Positions 52,704-62,322 of a stretch of 64,000 nucleotides of DNA are shown here, piece by piece (positions within the stretch are counted from its first letter, which is position 1; every line of letters begins with the position of its first letter). A program made the position numbers and the translations under genes. The stretch lies in contig NZ_JBNAGA010000002.1 in assembly GCF_049800955.1 (NCBI RefSeq), positions 248,001 to 312,000 of the forward strand, written 5' to 3'. The notes under the pieces are model-generated. The model was not told where the DNA came from. It made no database searches and saw only the letters and a program-made list of their open reading frames with translations. The DNA comes from JAKVBH01 sp049800955. GTDB lineage: Bacteria > Pseudomonadota > Alphaproteobacteria > Rhodobacterales > Rhodobacteraceae.

Positions 52704-54956
52704 TTATCCAAACTTGCGCGTGACAGGTTGCTCGTCCAATCGTTTGCGCGCCCGCAACAAAGCAGAAACCAGTTCTGCGCGGCGCACGGGTTTGCTGAGA
52801 AAGTCATCCATTCCAGCTGCCAGGCAAGCCGCTTTGTCTGAGGAAAACGCATTCGCGGTGAGCGCGACGATTTGTGGGCCCTGTCCGAATTGCTCTCGGA
52901 TCTTGCGCGTTGCGGCGATGCCATCCATTCGTGGCATCGACATGTCCATCAGCACGACGTCAAATTCCCGTCGACCCACTGCTTGGACCGCATCGACGCC
53001 GTTGGACACTGCCTCCAACTCGATCTGATATTTCGCCAATAACCGCTCAACAAGCATGCGGTTGGTCGCATTGTCTTCCGCCAGCAAGACCCGTAATCCA
53101 AGCAGGTTTTCCGGCGTTTCAATAGCTTCATCGTCTTTCGCGACAGGGACGTGTTCCTGAGCCGCCTCCATTTCCACGATTAGCGTAAATGTCGATCCTT
53201 CGCCCTCAACGGAGTGCACTTTGATTTCGCCCCCCATTTGTCGCGCCAGCAATCGAGAAATGGACAGCCCCAGACCCGTGCCGCCAAACTCACGGGTCGT
53301 GGCCGCATCCGCCTGTGAAAAGTGATCGAAGACATGACCGAGCTGGTCTTTTGCTATGCCAATCCCCGTATCCCGAACATCTATGGAAAGTTTGAACTTC
53401 CTTCCCGTTTTTTGATGGCTGACATCGACGGTGACACCGCCCGTCTTCGTGAATTTGATCGCATTGCCGATCAGATTGATCAGGATTTGACGCAGCCTGC
53501 CGTCGTCCCCACGGAGCCAAGCGGGAAGACGCGTGTTGAAGTTTGTATCCAGATAGAGATCCTTCGCGGACGCCTTTTGGCGCAGAAGATCGATGACATC
53601 GAGGATGCAGGGCCCGGGCGCAAAATCAACCGGGTCAATCTCAAGCTTTCCTGCATCCAGTTTTGAGAAATCGAGAATGTCATCAATGATCTTGAGCAAC
53701 GAATCTGCAGAATTTCGGATCGTTTTCACGTATTGGCTTTGCTCGGCATTCAACGCGCTCTCACCGATCAATTCCGCCATGCCGATGACGCCATTCATGG
53801 GCGTGCGTATTTCATGGCTCATCGTCGCAAGAAACGCCGACTTCGTCCTGCTACCTTCTTCTGCCTTTTGCCGCGCGATTGCCAATTCTTCAGCGTGCTT
53901 CTTCGTTGCCGTGATGTCGCGCTCAATGGCCACAAACATCTCGATATCGCCATCATCAGAATGCACGGGAACGATGTTTGTCTCGATCCAGATTTCTCGC
54001 CCATCCTTGGTCACATTGAGAATTTCCCCTCGCGCCGCTTCAAAGGCCTCAATCCTCGCCTGGATCGCCTCGATGGTCCGCACATCTGTATTCGGAGAAT
54101 TGAACAACTCCGCTGGCGTACGGCCCATTGCCTCTTCCAGCGTATAGCCTGTGATGCGTGTAAAGCTGTCATTGACCCAAAAGATGCGCCTGTCCTTGTC
54201 GGACAGGAAAATGGAGTCATTTGCATGGCGCGCCACCATCGACAGCATTCTGAGCTCTTTTTGTTGCTCTCGCAAAGCGATGCCGCGACGTTCAATCAGG
54301 CTTTGACGACGCAACAGATCACGAGCCGCCTGCCTATGGCGCCGAAAATTGACCGTCCCCGCTTTGATAAAGACAAAAACCACATAAGCCATCAGCAAAG
54401 CGCCGATGGCCTCGAAGGTTCTTTGGGTGATGTCACCCCGCGCAAAAAGAAAATCCCCGATCATGCATGTCGCACCAGTCACTGCCATCATGTTGATGCG
54501 TACCAATGCTGCGGAACGGTGATATTCCTTGCTCAGGCCAGCATTCATGGCAACCGAGACAAGGAATGCAACACAGCAAAAGGTCGTTTGGCCGGGCTCC
54601 GCGCCGTACCATGCAATTACACAACCAATGGCAAGACCGAGGGCATGAAAAAAAGCGGATCGCGTCGTCCATGCGAGAACTCGTTTGATGTCTTCGCCTG
54701 CGTCCAAGCGCTTGAGGCAATAGCGCAGGAAAGCGACATCGAGCGCATCCGAGAGACTAAAAAGCACACCTACGCAGGCCCCAAGCGCTGGCGTTGTAAG
54801 AAAAGCGATCGTTATTGCGGCAAAGGTACTGAGCACCAGGCGTTCTGGCATTCCTTTGCTCCGACCGCGCGCATACCTGCGGAACAGACCAGCAGATTGA
54901 AAACTCGTCTGGAGCCGCGCAATCGCGTTGTCGGAATGGAGCAAACTGTTTTCCAT
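52704..54956 (-). CDS. Membrane hybrid sensor histidine kinase with PAS and receiver domain
   Basis: A 750-aa kinase. Residues about 40-200 contain four to five hydrophobic helices (for example [20 protein letters not shown]). A coiled coil leads to a PAS domain ([24 protein letters not shown]) with PAC, then HisKA (H381 in [11 protein letters not shown]), ATPase ([21 protein letters not shown]) and a receiver (D671 in [11 protein letters not shown]). There is no HPt. It lies between pncA (62 bases upstream) and pncB (50 bases downstream) on the same strand, so a link to NAD precursor status is possible but inferred. Confidence 0.9.
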   Translation of the reverse strand: MENSLLHSDNAIARLQTSFQSAGLFRRYARGRSKGMPERLVLSTFAAITIAFLTTPALGACVGVLFSLSDALDVAFLRYCLKRLDAGEDIKRVLAWTTRSAFFHALGLAIGCVIAWYGAEPGQTTFCCVAFLVSVAMNAGLSKEYHRSAALVRINMMAVTGATCMIGDFLFARGDITQRTFEAIGALLMAYVVFVFIKAGTVNFRRHRQAARDLLRRQSLIERRGIALREQQKELRMLSMVARHANDSIFLSDKDRRIFWVNDSFTRITGYTLEEAMGRTPAELFNSPNTDVRTIEAIQARIEAFEAARGEILNVTKDGREIWIETNIVPVHSDDGDIEMFVAIERDITATKKHAEELAIARQKAEEGSRTKSAFLATMSHEIRTPMNGVIGMAELIGESALNAEQSQYVKTIRNSADSLLKIIDDILDFSKLDAGKLEIDPVDFAPGPCILDVIDLLRQKASAKDLYLDTNFNTRLPAWLRGDDGRLRQILINLIGNAIKFTKTGGVTVDVSHQKTGRKFKLSIDVRDTGIGIAKDQLGHVFDHFSQADAATTREFGGTGLGLSISRLLARQMGGEIKVHSVEGEGSTFTLIVEMEAAQEHVPVAKDDEAIETPENLLGLRVLLAEDNATNRMLVERLLAKYQIELEAVSNGVDAVQAVGRREFDVVLMDMSMPRMDGIAATRKIREQFGQGPQIVALTANAFSSDKAACLAAGMDDFLSKPVRRAELVSALLRARKRLDEQPVTRKFG

Positions 54957-55018
54957 GGGTCACTTAAGCCGCTTTGGTTCGGTGTATCGACCAGCCCTTA
55001 AGAAACCGAAAACGGCCC

Positions 55019-55615
55019 TCAGCTCAGCTGCACACCGGCCTTTGCCATCTCTTCCAGTGCTGCGCCCAACGAACCATCAAGGTCAATGGCACGGCATAGA
55101 TCCTGCACGACGGCTGCCCGAAAGCCCAGTCGCGCAGCGTCCTGCGCGGAATAAGCGACGCAAAAATCCGTGGCCAACCCGACAAGTTCTACCTCGTTGA
55201 CACCGCGCGTACGCAAATACCCTTCCAGACCCGTTGGTGTTTTTCGATCATTCTCAAAAAACGCCGAATAGCTGTCTATCTCCCGCCGGAAACCCTTGCG
55301 AATGATCATGTCCGCGTGGTCAGTGCGGAGCTTGGGGTGGAACGCGGCGCCCGGAGATCCTTGCTGACAGTGATCTGGCCAGAGCACCTGAGGGCCATAG
55401 GGCATCTCGGTCAGGTCAAAGGGCGCTTTACCCTCGTGTTGCGAGGCGAATGACAGATGATCGGCCGGGTGCCAATCCTGCGTCAGGACGACAACATCGG
55501 CCGCCGCCATGCGATGATTGATCCCCTCGACAATGGCATCTCCCTCCGCGACAGCCAGCGCGCCGCCGGGGCAAAAGTCATTCTGGACGTCAATCACGAG
55601 AAGCGCTTTGGTCAT
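55019..55615 (-). CDS. pncA: Nicotinamidase
   Basis: A 198-aa cysteine hydrolase deamidating nicotinamide to nicotinate, which feeds PncB. Visible are LLVIDVQNDFCPGGALAV (catalytic Asp, then metal region), TQDWHPADHLSFAS (metal His), and the nucleophile in GLATDFCVAYSAQDA. Of two close ATGs the one at 55615 has AGGAAGG at proper spacing. Longer frames upstream lack a binding site. Divergent from trhO. Confidence 0.94.
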   Translation of the reverse strand: MTKALLVIDVQNDFCPGGALAVAEGDAIVEGINHRMAAADVVVLTQDWHPADHLSFASQHEGKAPFDLTEMPYGPQVLWPDHCQQGSPGAAFHPKLRTDHADMIIRKGFRREIDSYSAFFENDRKTPTGLEGYLRTRGVNEVELVGLATDFCVAYSAQDAARLGFRAAVVQDLCRAIDLDGSLGAALEEMAKAGVQLS

Positions 55616-55710
55616 GGTCATCCCTTCCTTTGGATCCGATCTTGCGCCGCCAGTCGCCCGCGTCAACCCGGCACTTGCCAGCCAGAGGCCAATCGTCCTA
55701 AAGCGCGCGC

Positions 55711-56625
55711 ATGTACATTGTTGCCGCACTCTATCACTTCACGCCTTTCCCGGATCCCGCAGAACTTAAGGCTCCGTTGGCAAAACTGTGCTGTTCCAAA
55801 GGTGTAACAGGCACCTTGCTCCTCGCACAGGAAGGGATCAACGGGACCATTGCCGGAGAGCGGGCGGCCATCGACGCAGTACTCGCACATATTCGCGCCC
55901 TGCCCGGTTGCTCTGATCTTGAACACAAAGAAAGCAGCGCGGCAGATCAACCGTTCGCACATATGAAAGTCCGTCTCAAGAAAGAGATCGTGACCATGGG
56001 CCAGCCGAATGTCGAGCCGCGCGTCAGCGTCGGGGATTACATTGCTCCGGAAGACTGGAACGCGCTGATCCAAAGCCCTGATGTCGCCGTCATTGACACC
56101 CGGAATGACTACGAAGTGGCAATCGGGACGTTTGAAGGCGCCATCGATCCCCAGACCGCTTCTTTTCGGGAGTTCCCGGCTTGGTGGGAGGCCAACAAGG
56201 AGCGGTTTCACAATAAGCGCATCGCCATGTTTTGCACGGGCGGTATTCGCTGCGAGAAGTCGACAAATTGGTTAAAACAACAAGGTGTTGAGGAAGTCTA
56301 TCACCTCAAGGGAGGTATTCTGAAGTATCTCGAAGAGGTGCCCGAAGAAGACAGCACGTGGCAGGGAGATTGCTTCGTGTTTGATGGGCGTGTTTCCGTG
56401 GGGCACGGGCTGGTGGAAGGGCCGCATGTCCTGTGTCACGCATGCCGCCGCCCGATCCTGCCGGAGGATCGAGAGCGTCCGGAATATGAACATGGCGTGG
56501 CCTGTCATCTCTGCGTCGAGGAAACGAGCGCGGATGACAAGATGCGTTTCCGGGAGCGGCAAAAGCAGATCGAACTGGCCCGCGCACGCGGCGAACGCCA
56601 TATGGGCGGTCATCGCAACGTTTGA
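55711..56625 (+). CDS. trhO: tRNA uridine(34) hydroxylase, rhodanese-like
   Basis: A 304-aa protein of the YceA/TrhO family that hydroxylates U34 of tRNAs on the way to cmo5U/mo5U. An N-terminal acylphosphatase-like domain ([36 protein letters not shown]) precedes a rhodanese domain ([10 protein letters not shown]), with the catalytic Cys in [15 protein letters not shown]-terminal part has CHACRRPI and CHLC, a zinc-type pair. Full length. Confidence 0.93.
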   Translation: MYIVAALYHFTPFPDPAELKAPLAKLCCSKGVTGTLLLAQEGINGTIAGERAAIDAVLAHIRALPGCSDLEHKESSAADQPFAHMKVRLKKEIVTMGQPNVEPRVSVGDYIAPEDWNALIQSPDVAVIDTRNDYEVAIGTFEGAIDPQTASFREFPAWWEANKERFHNKRIAMFCTGGIRCEKSTNWLKQQGVEEVYHLKGGILKYLEEVPEEDSTWQGDCFVFDGRVSVGHGLVEGPHVLCHACRRPILPEDRERPEYEHGVACHLCVEETSADDKMRFRERQKQIELARARGERHMGGHRNV

Positions 56626-56694
56626 CGGGACGGCTTGTCAGACCCAATGCTCTCTGTCATATTCAAATAATGTAATTTGATGGGAGGTGGGGTT

Positions 56695-57606
56695 TTGACG
56701 ATTTCACGACGCAGCGCATTGGCAGGTCTCGGCGCGAGTATGCTGACCAGCCTCGGACAGCCTCTTTGGTCCGGAACGACGCTGGGCACCATGCAAATCG
56801 ATACGCTCAGCGATGGCACCTTGACGCTGCCCGGCGATTTCATCTTTGGCCCCATGCCCCAAGACGAGCTGGCGCCCATCCTGAAAGACTATGGCCAGGA
56901 TCGCGACGCGCTGACGCCTGAGTGCAACCTCACTTTGGTCCGGCAGGAGGACAGGGTCATTCTGTTTGATGTTGGCTCTGGCGCGGATTTCATGCCGACG
57001 GCCGGCAAGCTGCTGGACGCGCTCGATGCAAAAGGCCTCGCTCCCGAAGATATCACACATGTTGTGTTCACGCATGGCCACCCAGACCACATATGGGGCT
57101 TGCTCGATGAATTCGATGATCCAATGTTCTACGAAGCCGAGGTACTGATCGGGCAAACAGAATTCGACTATTGGATGAATGACGATACCGTCACTACGAT
57201 CGGCGAGGCGCGCGCGGCTTTCGCAGTGGGGGCCAAAAGACGGCTCGAAGCCATCGCTGACCAAGTCACTCTGATCCAGCCGGATCGCGAGATTTTGCCC
57301 GGCATTTATGCCCATGCCTCTCCCGGTCACACGCCGGGGCATATGGCCTATGAGCTGCGCGACAGCGGAAAATCCCTGATGGTTGTGGGGGATGCAATTG
57401 GCAATCACCACATTGCCTTTGCGCGGCCCGGCTGGGAAAGCGGGTCGGATCAAGATCCTGCTATGGCTGCTCAAACGCGCCAACGGCTTTTCGATCAAAT
57501 CACCACTGATGATATGGGCCTGATCGGTTTTCACCTGCCCAATGGCGGTATGGGGCAGGTCGTTACGGCTTCTGGCGCCTACCGGTTCGAGGAGTGGGAC
57601 AGATGA
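56695..57606 (+). CDS. MBL-fold metallohydrolase with a Tat-like signal
   Basis: A 303-aa exported protein. TISRRSALAGLGASML is a twin-arginine-type signal. The metal site is in VVFTHGHPDHIWGLLDE (HxHxDH), with further ligands in ASPGHTPGHMAYEL and VVGDAIGN. TTG at 56695 is proposed as the start because GGGAGGTGG lies just before it; TTG 56677 and ATG 56680 are alternatives. It overlaps the next MBL gene by 4 bases. The pair sits next to the sox genes, so a role in sulfur-compound handling is possible. Substrate unknown. Confidence 0.82.
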   Translation: MTISRRSALAGLGASMLTSLGQPLWSGTTLGTMQIDTLSDGTLTLPGDFIFGPMPQDELAPILKDYGQDRDALTPECNLTLVRQEDRVILFDVGSGADFMPTAGKLLDALDAKGLAPEDITHVVFTHGHPDHIWGLLDEFDDPMFYEAEVLIGQTEFDYWMNDDTVTTIGEARAAFAVGAKRRLEAIADQVTLIQPDREILPGIYAHASPGHTPGHMAYELRDSGKSLMVVGDAIGNHHIAFARPGWESGSDQDPAMAAQTRQRLFDQITTDDMGLIGFHLPNGGMGQVVTASGAYRFEEWDR

Positions 57607-58547
57607 AGCACTCCTATCTGACGCTCCTGTTGCTGCCCGGCGCCCTTTGGGCGAGCGAAGATATCGCGGATCAATATCCGCAAAGCCCGCTCTATCAAAA
57701 GCCCGTTGAAGTGATCCCGCACGTGTGGTCCGCCATCGGCGCCACGGCCCCGCCAACTTACGAAAATACCGGCCATAACAATAACTTGAGCTTCATCGTG
57801 ACGGGGGAAGGTGTTGTCGTGGTCAACGGCGGAGCGGCCTATGTTCTGGCCGAAGCCCTGCATGGCGAGATCAAACAGATCACCGATCAGCCCGTTGTCG
57901 CCGTCTTCAATGAAAACGGTCAAGGCCACGCGATGCTCGGCAACACGTACTGGGCCGAACAGGGCGTTCCCATACTGGCCCATGAAGACGCCGCGGCGGA
58001 ATTCACGGAATACGGAGCGCAGATTCTCGCGGGCATGCAGCGCTACAACAGGGACAAATCAGAGCGCACTGAGATTACTCCCCCGACAGAGACCTTCTCG
58101 GACGAATATATCCTCGAACTCGGTGATTTTCGCATTGAAGCCAAGTACTTGGGCCCGGCCCACTCACCCGGAGATATCTCGATCTGGTTGCCAAACCAAA
58201 GCCTTGTGATCGCGGGTGACATGGCCTTTCACGAGCGGATGCTGCCCCTTTTCGAGGATACCATAACACTGGATTGGCTCGAAACCTGGGACACCGCCTT
58301 TGAGCCGCTCGGAGCGACATATGTCATCCCCGGCCATGGCCATCCCACGAATATGGCGCAGGTCCGGCGGTATACAAAAGGCTATCTGGAATATCTGCGC
58401 GGCCAAATCGGCGCGCATATCGAGAACGGCGGGGATCTGTCTGACGCCTACTACGTCGATCAATCGCCCTATGCCCATCTCGATACATTCGAAGAGCTCG
58501 CGACGCGCAATGCCGGCCGTGTCTTTGAGCAAATGGAATGGGAATAA
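57603..58547 (+). CDS. soxH: SoxH-like MBL-fold protein with altered first metal motif
   Basis: A 314-aa exported MBL-fold protein (signal MKHSYLTLLLLPGALWA) similar to SoxH/quinoprotein-relay zinc hydrolases. NNLSFIVTGEGVVVVNGGAA opens the fold. Where HxHxDH is expected the sequence reads NENGQGH, so only the last His remains. Later ligands look present (GPAHSPGDISIW, IAGDMAF, VIPGHGHP). It may bind one metal or be non-hydrolytic. Translationally coupled (ATGA) to the preceding MBL gene. The soxH symbol rests on context and general similarity. Confidence 0.6.
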   Translation: MKHSYLTLLLLPGALWASEDIADQYPQSPLYQKPVEVIPHVWSAIGATAPPTYENTGHNNNLSFIVTGEGVVVVNGGAAYVLAEALHGEIKQITDQPVVAVFNENGQGHAMLGNTYWAEQGVPILAHEDAAAEFTEYGAQILAGMQRYNRDKSERTEITPPTETFSDEYILELGDFRIEAKYLGPAHSPGDISIWLPNQSLVIAGDMAFHERMLPLFEDTITLDWLETWDTAFEPLGATYVIPGHGHPTNMAQVRRYTKGYLEYLRGQIGAHIENGGDLSDAYYVDQSPYAHLDTFEELATRNAGRVFEQMEWE

Positions 58548-58560
58548 GCCTGATCGCGTA

Positions 58561-58607
58561 GGGGGGAATTTGTGCGATTTACCCCTCAAATCGTACAAAT
58601 TCCCCCC
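58561..58607. repeat. Long inverted repeat between convergent genes
   Basis: Arms GGGGGGAATTTGTGCGATTT (58561-58580) and AAATCGTACAAATTCCCCCC (58588-58607) pair over 20 bp, with one G-U, around a 7-base loop. It lies between the convergent soxH-like and YeeE genes. It could stop transcription from both sides, but has no T-run. Its size and symmetry would also suit a REP/MITE-like element. Confidence 0.75.
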
Positions 58608-58635
58608 CAGCGCACAGTGCGGAGCGCGCGCTGCA

Positions 58636-59697
58636 TTAAGCCAAGCTCAAGGCCTGCCTGTATCGGCGCATCCCCAACTCCGTCGCGACCGCGCCGACCC
58701 ACATCGCAAAGACCGCGACCCAGGCGGTTATCGCGAAAATAGCACCGCCTGTGACGCCCGCGCCGACCGCGCATCCCCCGGCCAGCATCGAGCCAAAGCC
58801 CATCAAGGCCGCGCCCAGCAGGTAGCGCTCCATGGGCGTATCCGAGCCAAACCGCTCAATCCGAAACTCGCCTTTCGGGACAGACATCAGGAATGACCCC
58901 AAGAACACGCCGGGGATCAAACCGAGCCCGAAGGACAGAGGCAATTCCGTTGTATTGACGAGCCCCATCAAAGTATCCGTCGATGGGCCGGTGAAGGTGA
59001 CCGATGAGATGGCAATGACCTCAAAGGAGGTCTGCGCGAGCGCAAAGGTCAACACCCAGCCCGCCGCAACTGCAAGACCCACGAAACACGCCGCGACCAG
59101 CTGGCTCGCGCGCAGACCTTCCCTCGCCGCCAGCCATAATCCGACAGCCAAACCCAAGCCCGCCAGGACAGCCGCGGGCCCGTGTCCAAGCCCCAACTGG
59201 GTCAGCAAAGACCGCGCCTCACCGCCCGGCACAACCCACATCGCGCCCAACGCCTCCCGCACGGGGGACAACACCCCCCGCAACGACGCCTGCGCAACCA
59301 GAGTTAAAACGAGGCCTGTCACGATCGCGCGCAGATTCCCTGTTGCCGACAAAACCAGCAATCGCGACGCACAGCCGCGCGCCAGGATCATTCCGGAGCC
59401 GAACATCAATCCACCAAGGATTGCGCCAGACATGGAGCCCGTTGCAGCCAACTGCCGCGCCTCGACGGGGTCAAACACCTCCGCCAGAATGGCCAATTGG
59501 ACCGCGCAGACCGCTGCACAAAAGGCGATAAGCCAGATGCCCAGCTTTGGCCCGGCCCGAAGGTCCGCGACCTCCACGGTCGCTGCGCGCAAACAAAAGC
59601 GCGAATGCTGAGCCGAGGCTCCAAACAAGAGCCCAACCAACGCTCCGATCAGAACCAGAACGCCGCTATCCCCGAATGTGTCAATTGCCCATTCCAT
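58636..59697 (-). CDS. YeeE/YedE-family (TsuA-like) sulfur-compound transporter
   Basis: A 353-aa inner-membrane protein with about ten helices. Three conserved cysteines lie in the motifs HSRFCLRAA, LARGCASR and LAGGCAVGAG, the pattern of TsuA-type thiosulfate channels, where Cys relays the sulfur. In roseobacters such proteins accompany sox genes (SoxT type). It follows the DUF302 gene after 168 bases, with its own promoter candidate. Likely imports thiosulfate or related sulfur for oxidation or assimilation. Confidence 0.85.
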   Translation of the reverse strand: MEWAIDTFGDSGVLVLIGALVGLLFGASAQHSRFCLRAATVEVADLRAGPKLGIWLIAFCAAVCAVQLAILAEVFDPVEARQLAATGSMSGAILGGLMFGSGMILARGCASRLLVLSATGNLRAIVTGLVLTLVAQASLRGVLSPVREALGAMWVVPGGEARSLLTQLGLGHGPAAVLAGLGLAVGLWLAAREGLRASQLVAACFVGLAVAAGWVLTFALAQTSFEVIAISSVTFTGPSTDTLMGLVNTTELPLSFGLGLIPGVFLGSFLMSVPKGEFRIERFGSDTPMERYLLGAALMGFGSMLAGGCAVGAGVTGGAIFAITAWVAVFAMWVGAVATELGMRRYRQALSLA

Positions 59698-59731
59698 AGA
59701 GTCTCAGTAGCCCGGAAGGCGCGCCTACGCC

Positions 59732-59761
59732 TTGATACAGCGCAAAAACCTCTGTTTTCAA
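59732..59761 (-). promoter_or_regulatory. Candidate promoter for the YeeE gene
   Basis: Read on the minus strand, TTGAAA and TATCAA are separated by 18 bases, 35 bases before the YeeE start. A fair sigma-70-type match in a 168-base gap. The rest of the gap shows nothing recognisable. Confidence 0.4.
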
Positions 59762-59865
59762 AGTGTGCTCGAAGGGATCAGAGCCGAGCGCGCCACAAGA
59801 CAGAACGCCTTTCGAGACTTCGCGTCAGAGCGCAACACGGAACGCATCACGCGCATTAATACCGG

Positions 59866-60294
59866 TCAAAACGCCAGAGCGTCCTGAACCAAAACTTCCA
59901 GAAACGCCTCTACCTTGTCCATTGGGCCGGGGGGATAGGTGCGATAGCCTATTTCAACGAGGCCAGTGCGATCGGTGATGAAGATCGAATAGGGGCAGAA
60001 CGCCACAAGCGCTGGATCCTCTTCCATCACCTCCCGGGACAACTGCGCCGAACAGAACAGGAAGACGTCAGCCCCTGCAAACAATGTCTCACCGCCCATA
60101 TCCGCGCGCGTACGCTCCAGCATGTCGCCGGTATGCGCGTGGTGATCGATCACCAGACCGGCATCCAGAATGGCGTTCTCTACCGAGAAGACCGCATCCT
60201 CAAAAGTACCATCATAGGGATGGGTGATTGCGAAATCCTCAGCCGCAAGGGACGTCGCACTGAGCAAGGCGCAGGCCAGAAAAATAGGTTTCAT
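59866..60294 (-). CDS. DUF302-family exported protein
   Basis: A 142-aa protein with a cleavable signal (MKPIFLACALLSATSLA) and a DUF302-type domain: YDGTFEDAVFSVENAILDAGLVIDHH, then ADVFLFCSAQLSREVMEEDP, FCPYSIFITDRTG and EIGYRTYPP. The family often accompanies sulfur-oxidation and heme-protein genes; its function is not established. One Cys in FLFCSAQ and another in AFCPYS are conserved-looking. It lies 18 bases after soxF. Confidence 0.75.
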   Translation of the reverse strand: MKPIFLACALLSATSLAAEDFAITHPYDGTFEDAVFSVENAILDAGLVIDHHAHTGDMLERTRADMGGETLFAGADVFLFCSAQLSREVMEEDPALVAFCPYSIFITDRTGLVEIGYRTYPPGPMDKVEAFLEVLVQDALAF

Positions 60295-60312
60295 CGGCCT
60301 GCGCCCTTTGCG

Positions 60313-61572
60313 TTAGCTGAACATGTCAGCCGTGATGCCGTCGTACCAGCCGAGGCTTTCGACATAGGTTGCCTCGCGGACATCCGGGGTTTCGCCCGTT
60401 GCGGAGATAAACCCGTCGACCTTGGCAATCTTCTCCTCGGTTGCCTCATAGGTCGCGCCCACCTTGACGCCGTCCTTGGCATCAATGAGAGACCAGCATG
60501 TATTGGCAAACTTGGCCGGGAACACACGGCTGCCCGTCAGCGCCCCGCGCACGGCATTGGCGCAGACCTTGGCCTGGCTGTTGGCTGAGAACCCGGATTT
60601 TGGCATATCGCCCTGCTGGCTTGCATCGCCCAGCACATACACGTCCGGATCGGCTTTCGTTGACATGTCGGCGGCGTTGACCGGCGCCCAATTGCCATCT
60701 GTCACACCGGCAAGCTCGGCAATCCGGCCTGCTTTCATCGCAGGGATCACATTGGCGGCGTCAACCTTGGTGACCTCACCGTCGATTGTGACGGTCATGG
60801 CGGCGGGATCAACGCTGACATTGTCGCCCCCGAAATCGCTCCCGATCCAGTCGATCATGCCCGCGTAATGCTTGTTCCAGCCTTCTTCGAAGAGCCCCTG
60901 CTTGGAGAACTTGCCCTTGGGATCCGCCACGATGATTTTCGCCGTGGGATTGGTGTTCTTCAGCAGATGCGCCACCATGGAAATCCGCTCATAGGGCCCG
61001 GGAGGGCAGCGGTAAGGGTTCGGGGGCGCGACCATGGCAAAGGTCCCGCCTTCGGGCATTGCCATGATCTGGGCTTTGAGCAATTCCGCCTGCGTCCCGC
61101 CCTTGTAGGCGTGGGGCATGACATCCTGATCGGCCACAGACCAACCCTCCACCGCGCCATCGACGAAATCGATACCCGGCGACAGGATCAGCTTGTCGTA
61201 AGGCAGTGTGTGTCCGCCAGCGGTCGTGACTGTCTTTGCGCCGCGATCCACGCCGACGGCCCAATCGTGCAAGACATTGACGCCGTGGTTTGTCGCCAAA
61301 CCGGCATAGCCGTGTCCCAGGCTGTCCATCTCGCGGAAACCGCCGATATAGAGATTGGAGAAGAAGCATGTGTAGTATTGGCGCGAGGGCTCGATGAGTG
61401 TGACATCCACCTCGCCCTTACTGTCTTTCGCGATGTAGCGGGCAGCCGTTGCGCCACCGGCTCCGCCGCCCACGACAATGACCCTTGGCTTGCCATGTCC
61501 AGCCGCGCGCACCATGGGCGCGCTGAGTGTTGCGGCCGTGGCCGCCAGGAATGTTCTTCGCTTCATTTGCAT
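60313..61572 (-). CDS. soxF: Flavocytochrome c sulfide dehydrogenase flavoprotein SoxF
   Basis: A 419-aa periplasmic FAD protein. A Tat signal (MKRRTFLAATAATLSAPMVRA) precedes the FAD loop IVVGGGAGGATAARYI. KLILSPGIDFVDGAVEGW and the C-terminal FCSD domain (CWSLIDAKDGVKVGATYE) follow, with redox cysteines including PNPYRCPPGPYERI. It pairs with the diheme SoxE encoded just upstream and oxidises sulfide or reactivates Sox proteins. The ATG at 61572 has GGAGG 8 bases before it. Confidence 0.9.
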   Translation of the reverse strand: MQMKRRTFLAATAATLSAPMVRAAGHGKPRVIVVGGGAGGATAARYIAKDSKGEVDVTLIEPSRQYYTCFFSNLYIGGFREMDSLGHGYAGLATNHGVNVLHDWAVGVDRGAKTVTTAGGHTLPYDKLILSPGIDFVDGAVEGWSVADQDVMPHAYKGGTQAELLKAQIMAMPEGGTFAMVAPPNPYRCPPGPYERISMVAHLLKNTNPTAKIIVADPKGKFSKQGLFEEGWNKHYAGMIDWIGSDFGGDNVSVDPAAMTVTIDGEVTKVDAANVIPAMKAGRIAELAGVTDGNWAPVNAADMSTKADPDVYVLGDASQQGDMPKSGFSANSQAKVCANAVRGALTGSRVFPAKFANTCWSLIDAKDGVKVGATYEATEEKIAKVDGFISATGETPDVREATYVESLGWYDGITADMFS

Positions 61573-61614
61573 TGGCAGTTCCTCCCTGAACTCCTGCGTA
61601 GCGGCGCCAGACCT

Positions 61615-62322
61615 TTACGGTTCGAGTGCGCCAAAATATGCGGCGAGGGCCGCGATTTCCTCTGCATTCAACCGTCCGGCAATCATTTGCATGACGGGAT
61701 GCGGTCGGACCTTGTCTTTGTAGGCGTGCATTGCGATTACAAAATCTTCCTGCGCCCACAACGTGATTGACGGAATGCCATTTGCCGCGCCCGAGGCCTG
61801 GTGGCAGGTTGTGCATTCCGAACTCAGATATTCACCGTATTCAGAATCGCCCACCAAAGCGAGGATTTCCGGATCAACCGCGTGATCCGTGCCCCGTGCG
61901 GTCGGGTCGGCTTCCGGAATGTCGGCGGGATTGTCGGAATAGACGCGCAGATACGCCAGAAGATCAGCCCGCGCCTGCGGATCTTTCAAACCGCGAAAGG
62001 ACATCCGGGTCCCCGAGACAAGCGCGCGCGGGTTCTCGATATAGGCGTCCAGCGTGTCGGCATGCCATTCCAGCCCGTTGGTCGCCGCGCGCTGCATGCC
62101 TTTGGAATAACGATACTTCTCATGGGCGGCGGCTTTGCGCCCGAAGAGGCCGTTCAGATGGGGCCCGATGCGATCCCGCGAGCCCTGCCCCACCATGTGA
62201 CAGCCCTTGCACTGGTCAAAGACCACTCTCCCGGCATCGGGGTCTCCCAAAGGCTCCGCGAGCGCGGCGCCCGAAAGGAGCACCGCGCTCAAAGCCGCAA
62301 TCGCACTACGCATCCGCATCAT
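61615..62322 (-). CDS. soxE: Diheme c-type cytochrome SoxE
   Basis: A 235-aa periplasmic cytochrome with a signal peptide and two CxxCH heme sites: CKGCH (38-42) and CTTCH (170-174). The first domain has MSFRGLKDPQARADLLAYL with the axial Met. The start overlaps the soxD stop (ATGA). In Paracoccus and roseobacters, SoxE is the cytochrome partner of SoxF. No frameshift seen. Confidence 0.9.
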   Translation of the reverse strand: MMRMRSAIAALSAVLLSGAALAEPLGDPDAGRVVFDQCKGCHMVGQGSRDRIGPHLNGLFGRKAAAHEKYRYSKGMQRAATNGLEWHADTLDAYIENPRALVSGTRMSFRGLKDPQARADLLAYLRVYSDNPADIPEADPTARGTDHAVDPEILALVGDSEYGEYLSSECTTCHQASGAANGIPSITLWAQEDFVIAMHAYKDKVRPHPVMQMIAGRLNAEEIAALAAYFGALEP

